From Planctomycetota bacterium (GTDB lineage: Bacteria > Planctomycetota > UBA11346): a stretch of 64,000 nt of DNA. Below are positions 33,301 to 41,701 of the stretch, piece after piece. The stretch covers positions 62,001 to 126,000 of the forward strand of contig JADGDD010000006.1 of the NCBI GenBank assembly GCA_016745075.1, written 5' to 3'. The notes below the pieces were generated by a model. That model searched no databases. It was not told the DNA's origin and was given only the letters and a program-made list of their open reading frames with translations. Position 1 is the first letter of the stretch, and each line of letters starts with the position of its first letter. A program made the translations under genes and the position numbers.

Positions 33301-33871
33301 TCTTCTGTCTTTACCGGCTCCCGAATTAGCTCCTCGTCTTATTGGCAGAAAAATTCGTGTAGGCGAAATTATTGCACGCATTGTAGAAACGGAAGCCTAT
33401 CAAGGCGAGGAAGATTTAGCGTGTCATGCCAGTAAAGGGCGCACCCCAAGAACGGAGACATTATACGGAGCTCCTGGGTTACTCTATTGCTATCTATGTT
33501 ATGGGATTCACGTTTTGCCGAATATTGTTTGTCATCGTGTTGATGTGCCAGCGGCAGTATTATTGCGAGGAATTATTATTGAAGAAGGTGAAGCCCTTGT
33601 ACGTAAGCGACGCGGAGTTTCTGAGAATGTTGGTGTAGAGGCTCTTTGTAATGGACCAGGAAAAGTTGGACAAGCCTTGAACTTGCTCGTTGAACACACA
33701 GGAAGCAAACTGGGAACAGAGGGATGTCCTGTAGAATTGTTGAGCAATAAACGAGATGCAGGCGAGCTCTGTAGTGGGCCGCGGGTGGGTGTTGCTTACG
33801 CAGGGGAGGAGTGGGCCAACATGCCGTGGAGATGGTGGGAGAAAGGATACCCAGCTGTTGCCATTAAATAG
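33293..33871 (+). CDS. mpg: 3-methyladenine DNA glycosylase (AAG/Mpg family)
   Basis: 192 residues, typical for the bacterial AAG family. Visible motifs are LAPRLIGRKIRVG, the catalytic-Glu region IVETEAYQGEEDLACHASKGRTPR, LYCYLCYGIHVLPNIVC, PAAVLLRGI and NGPGKVGQAL, and a C-terminal GPRVGVAYAGEEWANMPWRWW. It excises alkylated purines in base excision repair. GGAGG precedes the ATG. It stands alone on this strand. Confidence 0.93.
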   Translation: MDDLLSLPAPELAPRLIGRKIRVGEIIARIVETEAYQGEEDLACHASKGRTPRTETLYGAPGLLYCYLCYGIHVLPNIVCHRVDVPAAVLLRGIIIEEGEALVRKRRGVSENVGVEALCNGPGKVGQALNLLVEHTGSKLGTEGCPVELLSNKRDAGELCSGPRVGVAYAGEEWANMPWRWWEKGYPAVAIK

Positions 33872-34197
33872 GAGTGATGGTTCTCTCGTATGATTATGTC
33901 ATTTTCTTATAATAATGTTGCAAACTGCTTGCTAATCGTTTTGTGTAGACAACGATCTTTTCGCTACAATCAATTTTATTATCGAGAAGTGATCTGAGTT
34001 TTGGTAAAAAGAATTAATAATTTGTGAGGGGTACGGGCTTGTGGCGTTGATGTTGGCGGCTTAATGTGATTGGTATCGGTGGAGTGCACCAGAGTTTTCG
34101 ACAGGGCGCTTGCTGAACGTCGTTCTTAAAAGCGGTACATAAGGTGACCGAGTGTAAGTTTTGATGGAATGCTTGAACGAGGAGTAATGAACCATAT
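33872..34197. other. Intergenic stretch without a gene
   Basis: 326 bp without a supported frame. It contains GGCTTGTGGCGTTGATGTTG at 34036, one of four related intergenic motif copies. No terminator with a U-run is evident. Confidence 0.6.
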
Positions 34198-36303
34198 CTA
34201 ATTGTTATTGGTAGGAAGTGCTGTTTGGGCTGTAATGTAAACGGCTTCGTTTTGGATGGTATATTTTAGCCCATTATCTTGGGTCATTTTGGTAAGAACG
34301 TCTTGCAATGAAGTGTTCTTCATCTCTAAGTTTATGGTGTTTCCCCGAATGTTATGGTCGATAATGAAGTTTAACCCAGTTGCTTGGCGCATAAAACAAG
34401 TAACATCCTTTATCGTTGCTGACGAAAAAGAAATGGGCAGAAGTTCCTTTGCAAGTTCTTCTGCTCCATAGTCTGTTGGGGTTGGTTCGCTGCGGCTAAT
34501 GAACCCTGACTTCATGCCCTTTTGTGTTAATTCAATACTTATATGATCCATTTCTTTACGTATTGTAAGGTCAGCATCAAGAGCCATCCATGCAAGAGCA
34601 TTTTCCCATGACATGTCATTTACCTCAAAATTCAGTGTTTTTTTTGCGTGTTCTAATATCGCTTGTTTATCTGACCATATGAAAGGGATGTCAGCGCCTG
34701 TATCTTGTGCGAACTCAAACATGTCTTCAGTATTCTGCCACATTTCTGTGGGAAAAGAGCCGCCCATGTTTTTTCCTAATTCTTTTTGAAGCTGATCATC
34801 GTAGTCTATTGGCATTATGCTGATGAACTTTGATTCCATACCGAGGGCAGTTGATTCTATTCTCAAGTGGTCTGGTTCTTCATATATGGTAATATGTGCT
34901 GATTTCGCAACCCATGAAAGAACGTTTTCTATCTCTGCGTCAATGCTTGGTAGTTTTGTCAAATGGGTATGTTGTAATGTTTCTTGTCTGTCGGACCAGG
35001 TAAGTTGTAAGCCTCCGCCTCCGAGCATCAATACAGAGTCCAAGGCTTTGTCTGCGTTGATTTCTATTGAGAGCTCATTTATTTGGATCTTTTCTTTGAG
35101 TTTTTTTCGTAATTGGTCATTATATGTAATCGGGGTCTTGCTAATAAAACTTGGCGTGGCATCGCTGTCTGGTAATTCTATATGGAGGTACCCGTCCTTT
35201 TCACGAATGATAACATTTGCGGTTTTTGCAATCCATTCGAGGATGTTTTTTATTTTTGCAGAGCTGCTCATCTTTATTGTTATGGAGTGAGTGTGCTTTA
35301 ATATTTCTTCTTTATTTGACCATGTGAATGGAATGTCTGTTAATTTGGTTAAATATGTAGCGACTGCTTCTAAGTCTTCGTCTAGAAAATAAAGATATGT
35401 TTCTTTCTCCAAGATGGGCAAGGTGCTCAGTGTTGCCTGTTTGGTCATTTTTGGTATTTCGGGCACATTGGTAACACTCTCTTTTTGAGGAGGGGGAACA
35501 TGTTGTGTGGGTTTTATTATTATCTCATCTGGTGCGTTGAATTGTAGTGTGATGAGAGTACCTAGTGTGATTGCTATACAGGCGGCTGCAATTTTTGTTG
35601 CGAGCGCAATTCCGTGTAGCGTGACTGTTGGAATGCTTCCTGTCTGCTGTGAAGTGAGTAGATCATTCCAAGAAGAGAGTAAGGCCGGAGTGGCAGTCTC
35701 TGTGCTTGCGTGCATTTGCGAGGTGATGGCGACGAGGCTGCAGGAAACGCCAATTCGCAGGAGTCGCTTCTGTAGCACTTTGAGGCAGCGGTGAATGCGA
35801 GTTCGTGCAGCTCCATTGGAGCATCCTAACTCTCGGGCAATTGCTTGGTTATCGAGGTTGCCATAGTACGCGAGTATTAATGGCAATTGCTGTTGTTCTG
35901 GCATGCAGGCAAGTTCCGTACGAATCTGTTCAGATAATTCTGTTTGCATGGTCTGTTCCTCAGGGCTTGGAATAGTAATTTTATTGTGCCGAGAAAACAG
36001 CCGCTCTCGTTTGAGGGCATTTGTGCGTGAACGCAGAAGTTGTAGTGATTGTAAACAGGCAATGCGTCGAATCCATGCATGAGCTCGTGCTTCTGCATGT
36101 TTATGAGCATCCTGAAAAGTATGGGCATTATCCCTAATGGCGAGTAATGTATTTTGCGTAGCATCTTCAGCTAAGTGAGAATCGCCTAAGACACTCAGTG
36201 CAATGCCGTGAAGCTCATGTCCGTGCTTTTCTACTATTGTTCCCCATGTTTCTGATTCGGGCTGTTGGCCTAAGGCTTTAAGGATGTGTGCTAAGTCAGT
36301 CAT
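34198..36303 (-). CDS. ECF-type sigma factor fused through a membrane segment to STN/secretin-like domains
   Basis: 701 residues in one frame. Residues ~10-90 resemble sigma region 2 (GIALSVLGDSHLAEDATQNT, HAWIRRIACLQSL). Residues ~115-182 resemble region 4 (ELACMPEQQQLPLILAYYG, NQAIARELGCSNGAARTRIH). A hydrophobic span follows near 231-254 (IALATKIAAACIAITLGTLI). The rest, predicted periplasmic, has three related ~95-residue units (PFTWSNKEEIL...ILEWIAKTANVII...HIEL...FISK) and a last STN-like unit (LNFIIDHNIRGNTINLEMK, LQDVLTKMTQDNGLKYTI). STN modules occur at the start of secretins and FecA-type transducers. The layout suggests a sigma factor tethered to its own periplasmic sensor. No anti-sigma gene is adjacent. 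The domain calls are good; the mechanism is inference. Confidence 0.85.
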   Translation of the reverse strand: MTDLAHILKALGQQPESETWGTIVEKHGHELHGIALSVLGDSHLAEDATQNTLLAIRDNAHTFQDAHKHAEARAHAWIRRIACLQSLQLLRSRTNALKRERLFSRHNKITIPSPEEQTMQTELSEQIRTELACMPEQQQLPLILAYYGNLDNQAIARELGCSNGAARTRIHRCLKVLQKRLLRIGVSCSLVAITSQMHASTETATPALLSSWNDLLTSQQTGSIPTVTLHGIALATKIAAACIAITLGTLITLQFNAPDEIIIKPTQHVPPPQKESVTNVPEIPKMTKQATLSTLPILEKETYLYFLDEDLEAVATYLTKLTDIPFTWSNKEEILKHTHSITIKMSSSAKIKNILEWIAKTANVIIREKDGYLHIELPDSDATPSFISKTPITYNDQLRKKLKEKIQINELSIEINADKALDSVLMLGGGGLQLTWSDRQETLQHTHLTKLPSIDAEIENVLSWVAKSAHITIYEEPDHLRIESTALGMESKFISIMPIDYDDQLQKELGKNMGGSFPTEMWQNTEDMFEFAQDTGADIPFIWSDKQAILEHAKKTLNFEVNDMSWENALAWMALDADLTIRKEMDHISIELTQKGMKSGFISRSEPTPTDYGAEELAKELLPISFSSATIKDVTCFMRQATGLNFIIDHNIRGNTINLEMKNTSLQDVLTKMTQDNGLKYTIQNEAVYITAQTALPTNNN

Positions 36304-36649
36304 AGAATCGTTGTCCTTTCTTTTCTATAATGAAGTTGCAGCCGAATAGCCATTGTTACACGTTTTCCTCTGAGTATGCCTTGGACCTTAATAGTATGAC
36401 TTATTTAATGGGAAAACAAGTGGTCTGATAAGTAGAGGAGGATAGATCGTGCCGTGTGGTGTGTCCTAGAAATGGGTATGTATTATGCTGTCTGGCAGCA
36501 GGTTGTGTCGTAACAGATGGCTATGTTTGGCTTCATATGGAATGAGGTGCGAAATTACAGGGAGACAATATTTGTGTTTGTTATTTAAATTTGCTCGACG
36601 GTAATGCGGAGCTTTGCTGCCAGAAGCCACGTAGGTATTCGTTTGCCCA
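36304..36649. other. Intergenic stretch between the sigma-STN gene and the repeats
   Basis: About 345 bp with only short, unsupported frames. The promoter of the sigma-STN gene should be at its left end; I see no clear -35/-10 pair. Confidence 0.5.
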
Positions 36650-36895
36650 ATGGCGCCCACGGCTAATCAGAGATTGACCTATTCTTAGGCCGAAAGCCGC
36701 GCCTGTGGCTTTCTATCAGGCACTTGTGCCTGATACCCAATTCACCTCCATCACCCAAAGTAATGTGAGCAAGCTTTCGCTTGCTACTTTTTGTTTCCTG
36801 CTTTGGGAGCAGGAAGTCGCAATAGTGAGTGGGGGTAATAAAATACCGTCTGCACAATTAAGTACAGACGGTATGATGGTCGGGACGACAGGATT
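36650..36895. repeat. Copy B of the tRNA-Pro-associated repeat
   Basis: It begins ATGGCG-type CCACGGCTAATC and has the palindrome ATCAGGCACTTGTGCCTGAT (36715-36734) and the hairpin GCAAGCTTTCGCTTGC. At 36797-36823 comes CCTGCTTTGGGAGCAGG plus AAGTCGCAAT, which matches the anticodon arm and variable region of tRNA-Pro in plus orientation. A worn copy of the tRNA terminator hairpin follows. It ends with 19 bases (36877-36895) matching the 3' end of tRNA-Pro in minus orientation, including CCA. Copy C starts 308 bp further on. Confidence 0.88.
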
Positions 36896-36957
36896 GATGT
36901 ATGTTTTGTGGAGTTGATGTTTGAGGTTTAGTGTGCTTTTTGTTAGGAATATGTTTT

Positions 36958-37178
36958 ATGGCGTCCACGGCCAATCGTAGATTGCCCTATTCTTAGGCCG
37001 AAAGCCACGCCTGTGGCTTTCTATCAGGCACTTGTGCCTGATACCCAATTCACCTCCAGTCCCAAATAACGTGAGCAAGCTTTCGCTTGCTGCTTTTTGT
37101 TTCTTGCTTTGGGAGCAGGAAGTCGCAATGGCGGGAGGGTAAGAAAAAACCGTCTGCACAACAGTGCAGACGGTTTTG
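36958..37178. repeat. Copy C of the tRNA-Pro-associated repeat, abutting the tRNA-Pro gene
   Basis: Same order as copy B: CCACGGCCAATC, the palindrome at 37023-37042, GCAAGCTTTCGCTTGC, the anticodon-arm-like segment CTTGCTTTGGGAGCAGG at 37103-37119, then an intact terminator hairpin. It runs straight into the CCA end of the real tRNA-Pro at 37179. The tRNA 3' ends of B and C are 302 bp apart. Confidence 0.88.
37146..37177 (-). terminator. Terminator of tRNA-Pro
   Basis: Arms AAAACCGTCTGCAC and GTGCAGACGGTTTT are perfect, with a 4-base loop and a U-run on the minus strand. It starts 1 base after the tRNA CCA end. Confidence 0.9.
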
Positions 37179-37256
<78 letters not shown>

Positions 37257-37373
37257 GTGTCCGCTAAAAGCGGGTCTCTGAAAAGCTGTGCTTTGTCAGA
37301 GATGGGGGAGTATGGTGAGTTGTTTTAATATGCAAGGGAGTTTTTGTGGGGGGTGGGTTTGAGGTGTTTTTCT

Positions 37374-37958
37374 CTACTCTTTAAGCACCATGTCGATGCA
37401 CATGACGGCGGCGATGATGAGTTTACGGGCCTTGGAACCATCAGGGACAGAATTGGAGATGTCGAGGACGTAGTTATCAGCGGAGGTGAACATTTCTTTG
37501 CCGATGCCGCTCCATTTTTTGGTGACGTGGGCAAGCTCTTGATCGTCTGCTGTGAATTTGAAGTCCCAGCCGCTCCATTTACCTTGTAGCATACAAACGG
37601 GTTCGTCGTTTTCATCAAGAACTTGAAACTTGCCGCCGATGGAGAGAAGTTTTTGTTGGAAGGTGCCAATGAGGCTGCCGTCGTTGTCGAAGACTTGGAC
37701 TTTGGAGCGCATTAGGGAGATGCCGCGTTTGATTTGTACAATCATGTCGTCGTCCATATCAGTAACGTGGACATCAAATGGGGTCATGCGTTTGTAGTCA
37801 GTGAAGCGCAGTAGCTTGGAGAAAATACCAAGGTTGGGCTCGCGGCATTTGAGTATATGCTCGCCAGATTCGGCGTTGTAAATGTCAAAATTATTGCTGG
37901 CTTTAAACATGCCAACGTGCTCTTTAACGAAAAATGTGTTGATGCTTTGCCAAGACAT
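37374..37958 (-). CDS. LURP-one-related/scramblase-like fold protein
   Basis: I chose the ATG at 37958 for its GAGAGGA ribosome site; upstream codons are unlikely. The 194-residue product shows the Tubby-like LURP-one pattern of successive beta-strands: FFVKEHVGMFKASNNFDIYN, VQIKRGISLMRSKVQVFDND, LIGTFQQKLLSIGGKFQVLD, WSGWDFKFTADDQELAHVTKKWSG and a C-terminal hydrophobic helix (LIIAAVMCIDMVL). Family members are linked to membrane lipids in other organisms, but the bacterial role is unknown. It stands alone beside the tRNA gene, divergent from the hot-dog gene. Confidence 0.8.
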   Translation of the reverse strand: MSWQSINTFFVKEHVGMFKASNNFDIYNAESGEHILKCREPNLGIFSKLLRFTDYKRMTPFDVHVTDMDDDMIVQIKRGISLMRSKVQVFDNDGSLIGTFQQKLLSIGGKFQVLDENDEPVCMLQGKWSGWDFKFTADDQELAHVTKKWSGIGKEMFTSADNYVLDISNSVPDGSKARKLIIAAVMCIDMVLKE

Positions 37959-38078
37959 GCGCAATCCTCTCAATGTGGCTGAACGATAAGTGCTTTGATG
38001 GTAGATGAGCTTTACTAGATGCAAGATGTTGCTTGTCTCGCCACTTGCCAGTTTTGAAAAACCTTCATTCTATCCACT

Positions 38079-38993
38079 ATGACTACTGTACTCAATGTGA
38101 TTGACCTTGAAGGCTACCTCCCACACCGCGGTATCAATTTGTTACCAGATGAAATGACGATTGAGGAGGAGGGTGTGCACGGTATTACCAAAACGTGCTT
38201 TACGGCTGATGATGTACGTGGGCGCGGTATTTTTTGGCGTGATGATGGTACAGGCGGCCAGTGTTGGTATGAACCGTTTATTGCAGAATTGATGGCATTA
38301 ACTGGTGTTCCGCTTTTAGCGAAAGAACTTGCGGCGGAAGGTAAAATATCGGTATTCAGTATGATTAGTAATATTACCGTTCACGCAGATGCCCCACTTG
38401 GCAAAGACATTATTGGTGAAACGAGATTGGTTCGTCGTCGTCGTGGTTTTGCTACGTTTGCGAGTCAGGCTTTTATTCGTGGTGAAAATGGCAATGAGCT
38501 TGTGTTTGAAGGTGAAGTTATGTCTGGTGCAGCTGCACTTGCAGATGTAGCGGCTGCGCCTGTGCGCCCATTGGCGGCAACAAATGGTGAAGCGGTTGAG
38601 CAAGCTGTTTGGAAGGAGCCTGCTTTTACTTTTTGCCATGAAATAACTGAACACGATGATGCGTCTTTGACTGCCGTGTATCGTTACCCAGAAGATCACC
38701 CATTAGTGCCTGGCCATTTCCCCGATGCGCCATTGATGATGGGGGTGACTCAATGGGCGGCTGTTGCAGATGCGGCATTGCAGTTGAAGAAAAAACTTGG
38801 TATTGCTGGCCCGATTACTGTAAATGGTCGTGCCTACCGAGAAGATGGTTCAGAAGTTGTGAATGTTCGTGATTTAACACTCGATGATTCTGGTGCTGGC
38901 GGTATTCCGCGTATTTTGTCTACTAAACGCATCGCCTTTCGTGAGCCAATTCGCCCCGGAGACGGTGTGTTTATTGAAGTGAAACTCGCGTAA
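38079..38993 (+). CDS. Double hot-dog protein, FabA/FabZ-like 3-hydroxyacyl-ACP dehydratase family
   Basis: 304 residues that appear to hold two hot-dog domains. The N-terminal one starts YLPHRGINLLPD and has GRGIFWRDDGTGGQCWYEPF; the C-terminal one has the dehydratase loop HPLVPGHFPDAPLMMGVTQ. The family dehydrates beta-hydroxyacyl-ACP or handles acyl thioesters. The first half lacks the clear HFPxxPxxPG motif, so one half may be structural. Its TAA is followed directly by the ATG of a sigma-like gene, so the two are translationally linked; what joins them in function is unclear. Confidence 0.75.
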   Translation: MTTVLNVIDLEGYLPHRGINLLPDEMTIEEEGVHGITKTCFTADDVRGRGIFWRDDGTGGQCWYEPFIAELMALTGVPLLAKELAAEGKISVFSMISNITVHADAPLGKDIIGETRLVRRRRGFATFASQAFIRGENGNELVFEGEVMSGAAALADVAAAPVRPLAATNGEAVEQAVWKEPAFTFCHEITEHDDASLTAVYRYPEDHPLVPGHFPDAPLMMGVTQWAAVADAALQLKKKLGIAGPITVNGRAYREDGSEVVNVRDLTLDDSGAGGIPRILSTKRIAFREPIRPGDGVFIEVKLA

Positions 38994-39713
38994 ATGTTAG
39001 ACGGTGGTGCTTTTGCTTCAGCTCCGTCTCAATGGCGTAGTACCGCATGGTCGATGATTGCGGGTGCCCAAGGAGATGGTGAGCACAGCCGTCAGTATTT
39101 AGAACAGCTTTGTCGAACGTATTGGAAGCCTGCCTATTATTATGCGCGTCGGCGCGGTATGAATCATCATGATGCGTCTGATTGTATCCAAGAGTTTTTT
39201 GCGCGGATGTTGGCGGGCGATTGGTTACGTACTGTTGACCGTGAACGTGGTACTTTTCGTGGTTGGCTGCTAACAGCTTTACGGCGCTGGGTGTCTCGCT
39301 CGCGCACGGCTACTGGTATGGATCGTTTAACGATTGTCCATGATGATGTGGTGAAATTATATGAGAAAGAAGATGAAGACGCTTCACCAGAACATTTATT
39401 TAATAAATCATGGGCACAAAGTTGTTTGGATGAGGCGTTGCGTTTAATGCACGAAGAACAGCGGGCAACATCACGCGAGATTCAAGTGGCGGTGTTTGCT
39501 CGTTATTTAGAAGAAACATCTCAGTCAAATAAAGTACCATCGTACGATATGTTGTCTGAAGCTTTTGATATTCCCGTGACAACGGTCACGAATTATTTGC
39601 ATAGAGCACGGGCTTTATTTCGTACATATCTTTTGCGGACCGTGCGAGAAACGATAGATAATCCAGATGATGCGGAGACTGAGTTAGAGTTACTGCGTTC
39701 GTATTTATCGTAG
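38994..39713 (+). CDS. Sigma-70 family (ECF-type) RNA polymerase sigma factor
   Basis: 239 residues. The opening STAWSMIAGAQGDGEHSRQYLEQLCRTYWKPAYYYARRRG is characteristic of a sigma group frequent in Planctomycetes, Verrucomicrobia and related phyla. Region 2 continues ASDCIQEFFARMLAGDWL and GTFRGWLLTALRRW. Region 4 is near 170-215 (YDMLSEAFDIPVTTVTNYLHRARALFRTYL). There is no membrane span and no anti-sigma gene beside it. It begins at the first base after the upstream stop. Target genes are unknown. Confidence 0.87.
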   Translation: MLDGGAFASAPSQWRSTAWSMIAGAQGDGEHSRQYLEQLCRTYWKPAYYYARRRGMNHHDASDCIQEFFARMLAGDWLRTVDRERGTFRGWLLTALRRWVSRSRTATGMDRLTIVHDDVVKLYEKEDEDASPEHLFNKSWAQSCLDEALRLMHEEQRATSREIQVAVFARYLEETSQSNKVPSYDMLSEAFDIPVTTVTNYLHRARALFRTYLLRTVRETIDNPDDAETELELLRSYLS

Positions 39714-39762
39714 CTTCGTATCAGTAGTTTGGACCCTGTTTTTGGGGGCACGATGTAGCCAT

Positions 39763-40548
39763 TTATCGGCGACGAATAATTCTGGTGCCTTCGTCTAGTT
39801 GCCGTGCGCCTTCCATGAGAATACTGGCAATAGATTGACCAATGCAGTCTTCTATGGTGACAGGTTCGGCGGTGAGTGAAAAATGTCCACTGCTCCAAGT
39901 AAGGATTCTAAAAATACATTCCACATCAAGAACGGGGTCACGGCCATTCATTTCGGCAGCGTGCAAGCGTCCTTTGTTGAGGTAAATACGCGCCTCAAGC
40001 GGGCCGTTACTCATAACAAGAACACCTGTTTTGCGTTCTTGTTCACACATGTTGAGGACAGGGCCTGGACCAAAGGCGGCAAGATCACCAAAGAGCCCAG
40101 AGGTGGTCCGTCGGTTTTGAATACTATTTGAAAGCGGTGTTTCATCAGTATTTTCTTCAAGCATATTAAATTCAGAGGCATTGGCATCAGCTAAAACACG
40201 CTCTGCTCGTAAGATCATTTCCCGAATAGACGCATGTTTGGGTATAAATTCATCGGCACCCATTTGGATAGAGCGAATGTGGTCTTCTCGTGAATTGAGC
40301 GTGGAGAGCATAATAATTGGAAGTTGAGCCGTCTGTTCATTAATGCGCAAACGCTTCAGTAAGGTCCAGCCATCCATGCCTGGCATGATAATATCAAGGA
40401 GGATAATATCTGGCAGGGAAAAGCCCATGAAGCTTAAGGCTTCTTGGCCATCTGGCGCTTCGCGCACATCGTGATCAGCAGCTTGGAAGCCATCGCGAAG
40501 GTTGCGGCGGATGACAGGGTCGTCGTCTACGATCAATATAGATGCCAT
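39763..40548 (-). CDS. Response regulator with DUF4388/PATAN-type output domain
   Basis: 261 residues from the ATG at 40548. The receiver domain (1-120) has ILIVDDDPVIRR, the phospho-acceptor Asp in DIILLDIIMPGMDGW, IIMLST and the Lys in FIPKHAS. A linker precedes a DUF4388-like domain near 155-245 (FGDLAAFGPGPVLNMCEQERKTGVLVMSNG, EARIYLNKGRLHAAEMNG, FRILTWSSGHFSL). Such proteins act in gliding or pilus-related signalling in other phyla; here there is no histidine kinase beside it. It is the last gene of a minus-strand run. Confidence 0.87.
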   Translation of the reverse strand: MASILIVDDDPVIRRNLRDGFQAADHDVREAPDGQEALSFMGFSLPDIILLDIIMPGMDGWTLLKRLRINEQTAQLPIIMLSTLNSREDHIRSIQMGADEFIPKHASIREMILRAERVLADANASEFNMLEENTDETPLSNSIQNRRTTSGLFGDLAAFGPGPVLNMCEQERKTGVLVMSNGPLEARIYLNKGRLHAAEMNGRDPVLDVECIFRILTWSSGHFSLTAEPVTIEDCIGQSIASILMEGARQLDEGTRIIRRR

Positions 40549-40646
40549 GCAATAACTGTGCAGAGAAATGGCGAAAGGCAAGACGAATACTTGCGAGTAT
40601 TATTTCTATAGTAGAGAAGAATTTAGCACTTGGTGGTGGTTGGGCT

Positions 40647-41213
40647 TTAGGGCGCAAGAGCCTTCTTCAGGAGGGCTTGAGCTTGTTCACTATAGGGCAG
40701 CTTGAGGGCAAGGGTATGGGCAGTGTCACTCATTTTTGCCCATGTCTTTTGCGCGATGGCCAGCATTTTTTCACTATTCTTAGTGGCAAAATCATCTAGT
40801 TGTTCATCCAGGAACACAAGACAAGCAGCATCTTCAAGGGTTTGGGCTTCAGTATCGCTACGTGGAATCTTCTTTGCAACCAATAGGCTTACTCGTTCAA
40901 TCAATTCTTCTTCACAGCCTGCGGCTGTCAGAATTTCATGAATGCGTTCTCCTTGGCGGTGAGCAAGGTCTTTACGCCAGCGTAAGTAGCCAGGTTTATC
41001 CATGGGGTAGCTGCTGCGAGGGATGGACCAGCGTTCAAAGTGTTGGCAACACGCGGCCAACTGTAAGGCTTCTGATGGAGCAGGGGTCAGCTGTGCAACC
41101 CATTTGCTAACGCTTGCGCAATAGGCTTGTTCTTTGCCTTTCGGGTCAGCAGCATGAGCGATGTTTATAGCTTCGATGGCACGGTTGAGGGCAGGGTCGA
41201 GTGGGTTGTGCAT
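40647..41213 (-). CDS. DUF4202 family protein
   Basis: 188 residues with the family pattern AAACCQHFERWSIPRSSYPMDKPGYLRWR and the C-terminal stretch LEDAACLVFLDEQLDDFATK. Conserved His, Arg and Asp residues suggest an enzyme, perhaps HD-like helical, but no reaction is known to me. It starts 11 bases after the LMW phosphatase gene and is likely co-transcribed with it. Confidence 0.8.
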   Translation of the reverse strand: MHNPLDPALNRAIEAINIAHAADPKGKEQAYCASVSKWVAQLTPAPSEALQLAACCQHFERWSIPRSSYPMDKPGYLRWRKDLAHRQGERIHEILTAAGCEEELIERVSLLVAKKIPRSDTEAQTLEDAACLVFLDEQLDDFATKNSEKMLAIAQKTWAKMSDTAHTLALKLPYSEQAQALLKKALAP

Positions 41214-41224
41214 ATAGAGTATCC

Positions 41225-41650
41225 TTACGAAAGGTCGGCAGCAATAGTGTGTGCGGCGGTTTCAAGTACTTGCGCGCATTGTTCATAGATTGCAAGTGAG
41301 CCGCCAAATGGGTCTGGTACGCCACCATTTTTTTGATTAACCACAAATAGTTTTTCATGAGGGATGCCCGCGTCTGCAAGGGCAAAGGCGTGGCGTTCTG
41401 TGAGGCAATAAAAGCGGTCTATTGCGTTCATGTCACAAGATTGAATAGCAGTACTGGAATGCTGAGAAAGATCTAAAGAGCGTTGTTGCATGCAGGTACA
41501 TGCATGGGTACTGGCTGGGCTGCCGTTTTGAGCAGCAAGACCGGCGCTGCTAATCGTGATATGGTTATGATCAACAAGCTGTGCTCGAAGCAGGCTTGCC
41601 AGCATGGGGCTCCGGCAGGTGTTGCCAGTGCAAACGCAGAGGATATTCAT
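41225..41650 (-). CDS. Low-molecular-weight protein tyrosine phosphatase
   Basis: 141 residues. The P-loop CTGNTCRSPM stands at the N-terminus (C-x5-R-S) and the general-acid Asp is in VPDPFGGSLAIYEQ near 110. A YwlE-like protein-arginine phosphatase role is an alternative, since both share the fold. Its partner kinase is not evident, although a Ser/Thr kinase lies 38 kb away. Confidence 0.88.
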   Translation of the reverse strand: MNILCVCTGNTCRSPMLASLLRAQLVDHNHITISSAGLAAQNGSPASTHACTCMQQRSLDLSQHSSTAIQSCDMNAIDRFYCLTERHAFALADAGIPHEKLFVVNQKNGGVPDPFGGSLAIYEQCAQVLETAAHTIAADLS

Positions 41651-41701
41651 GCAACCAGTCTAAGGTATGCTTGCGGGCTGTCGAGGGAGCTTGTTGTGAT
41701 T

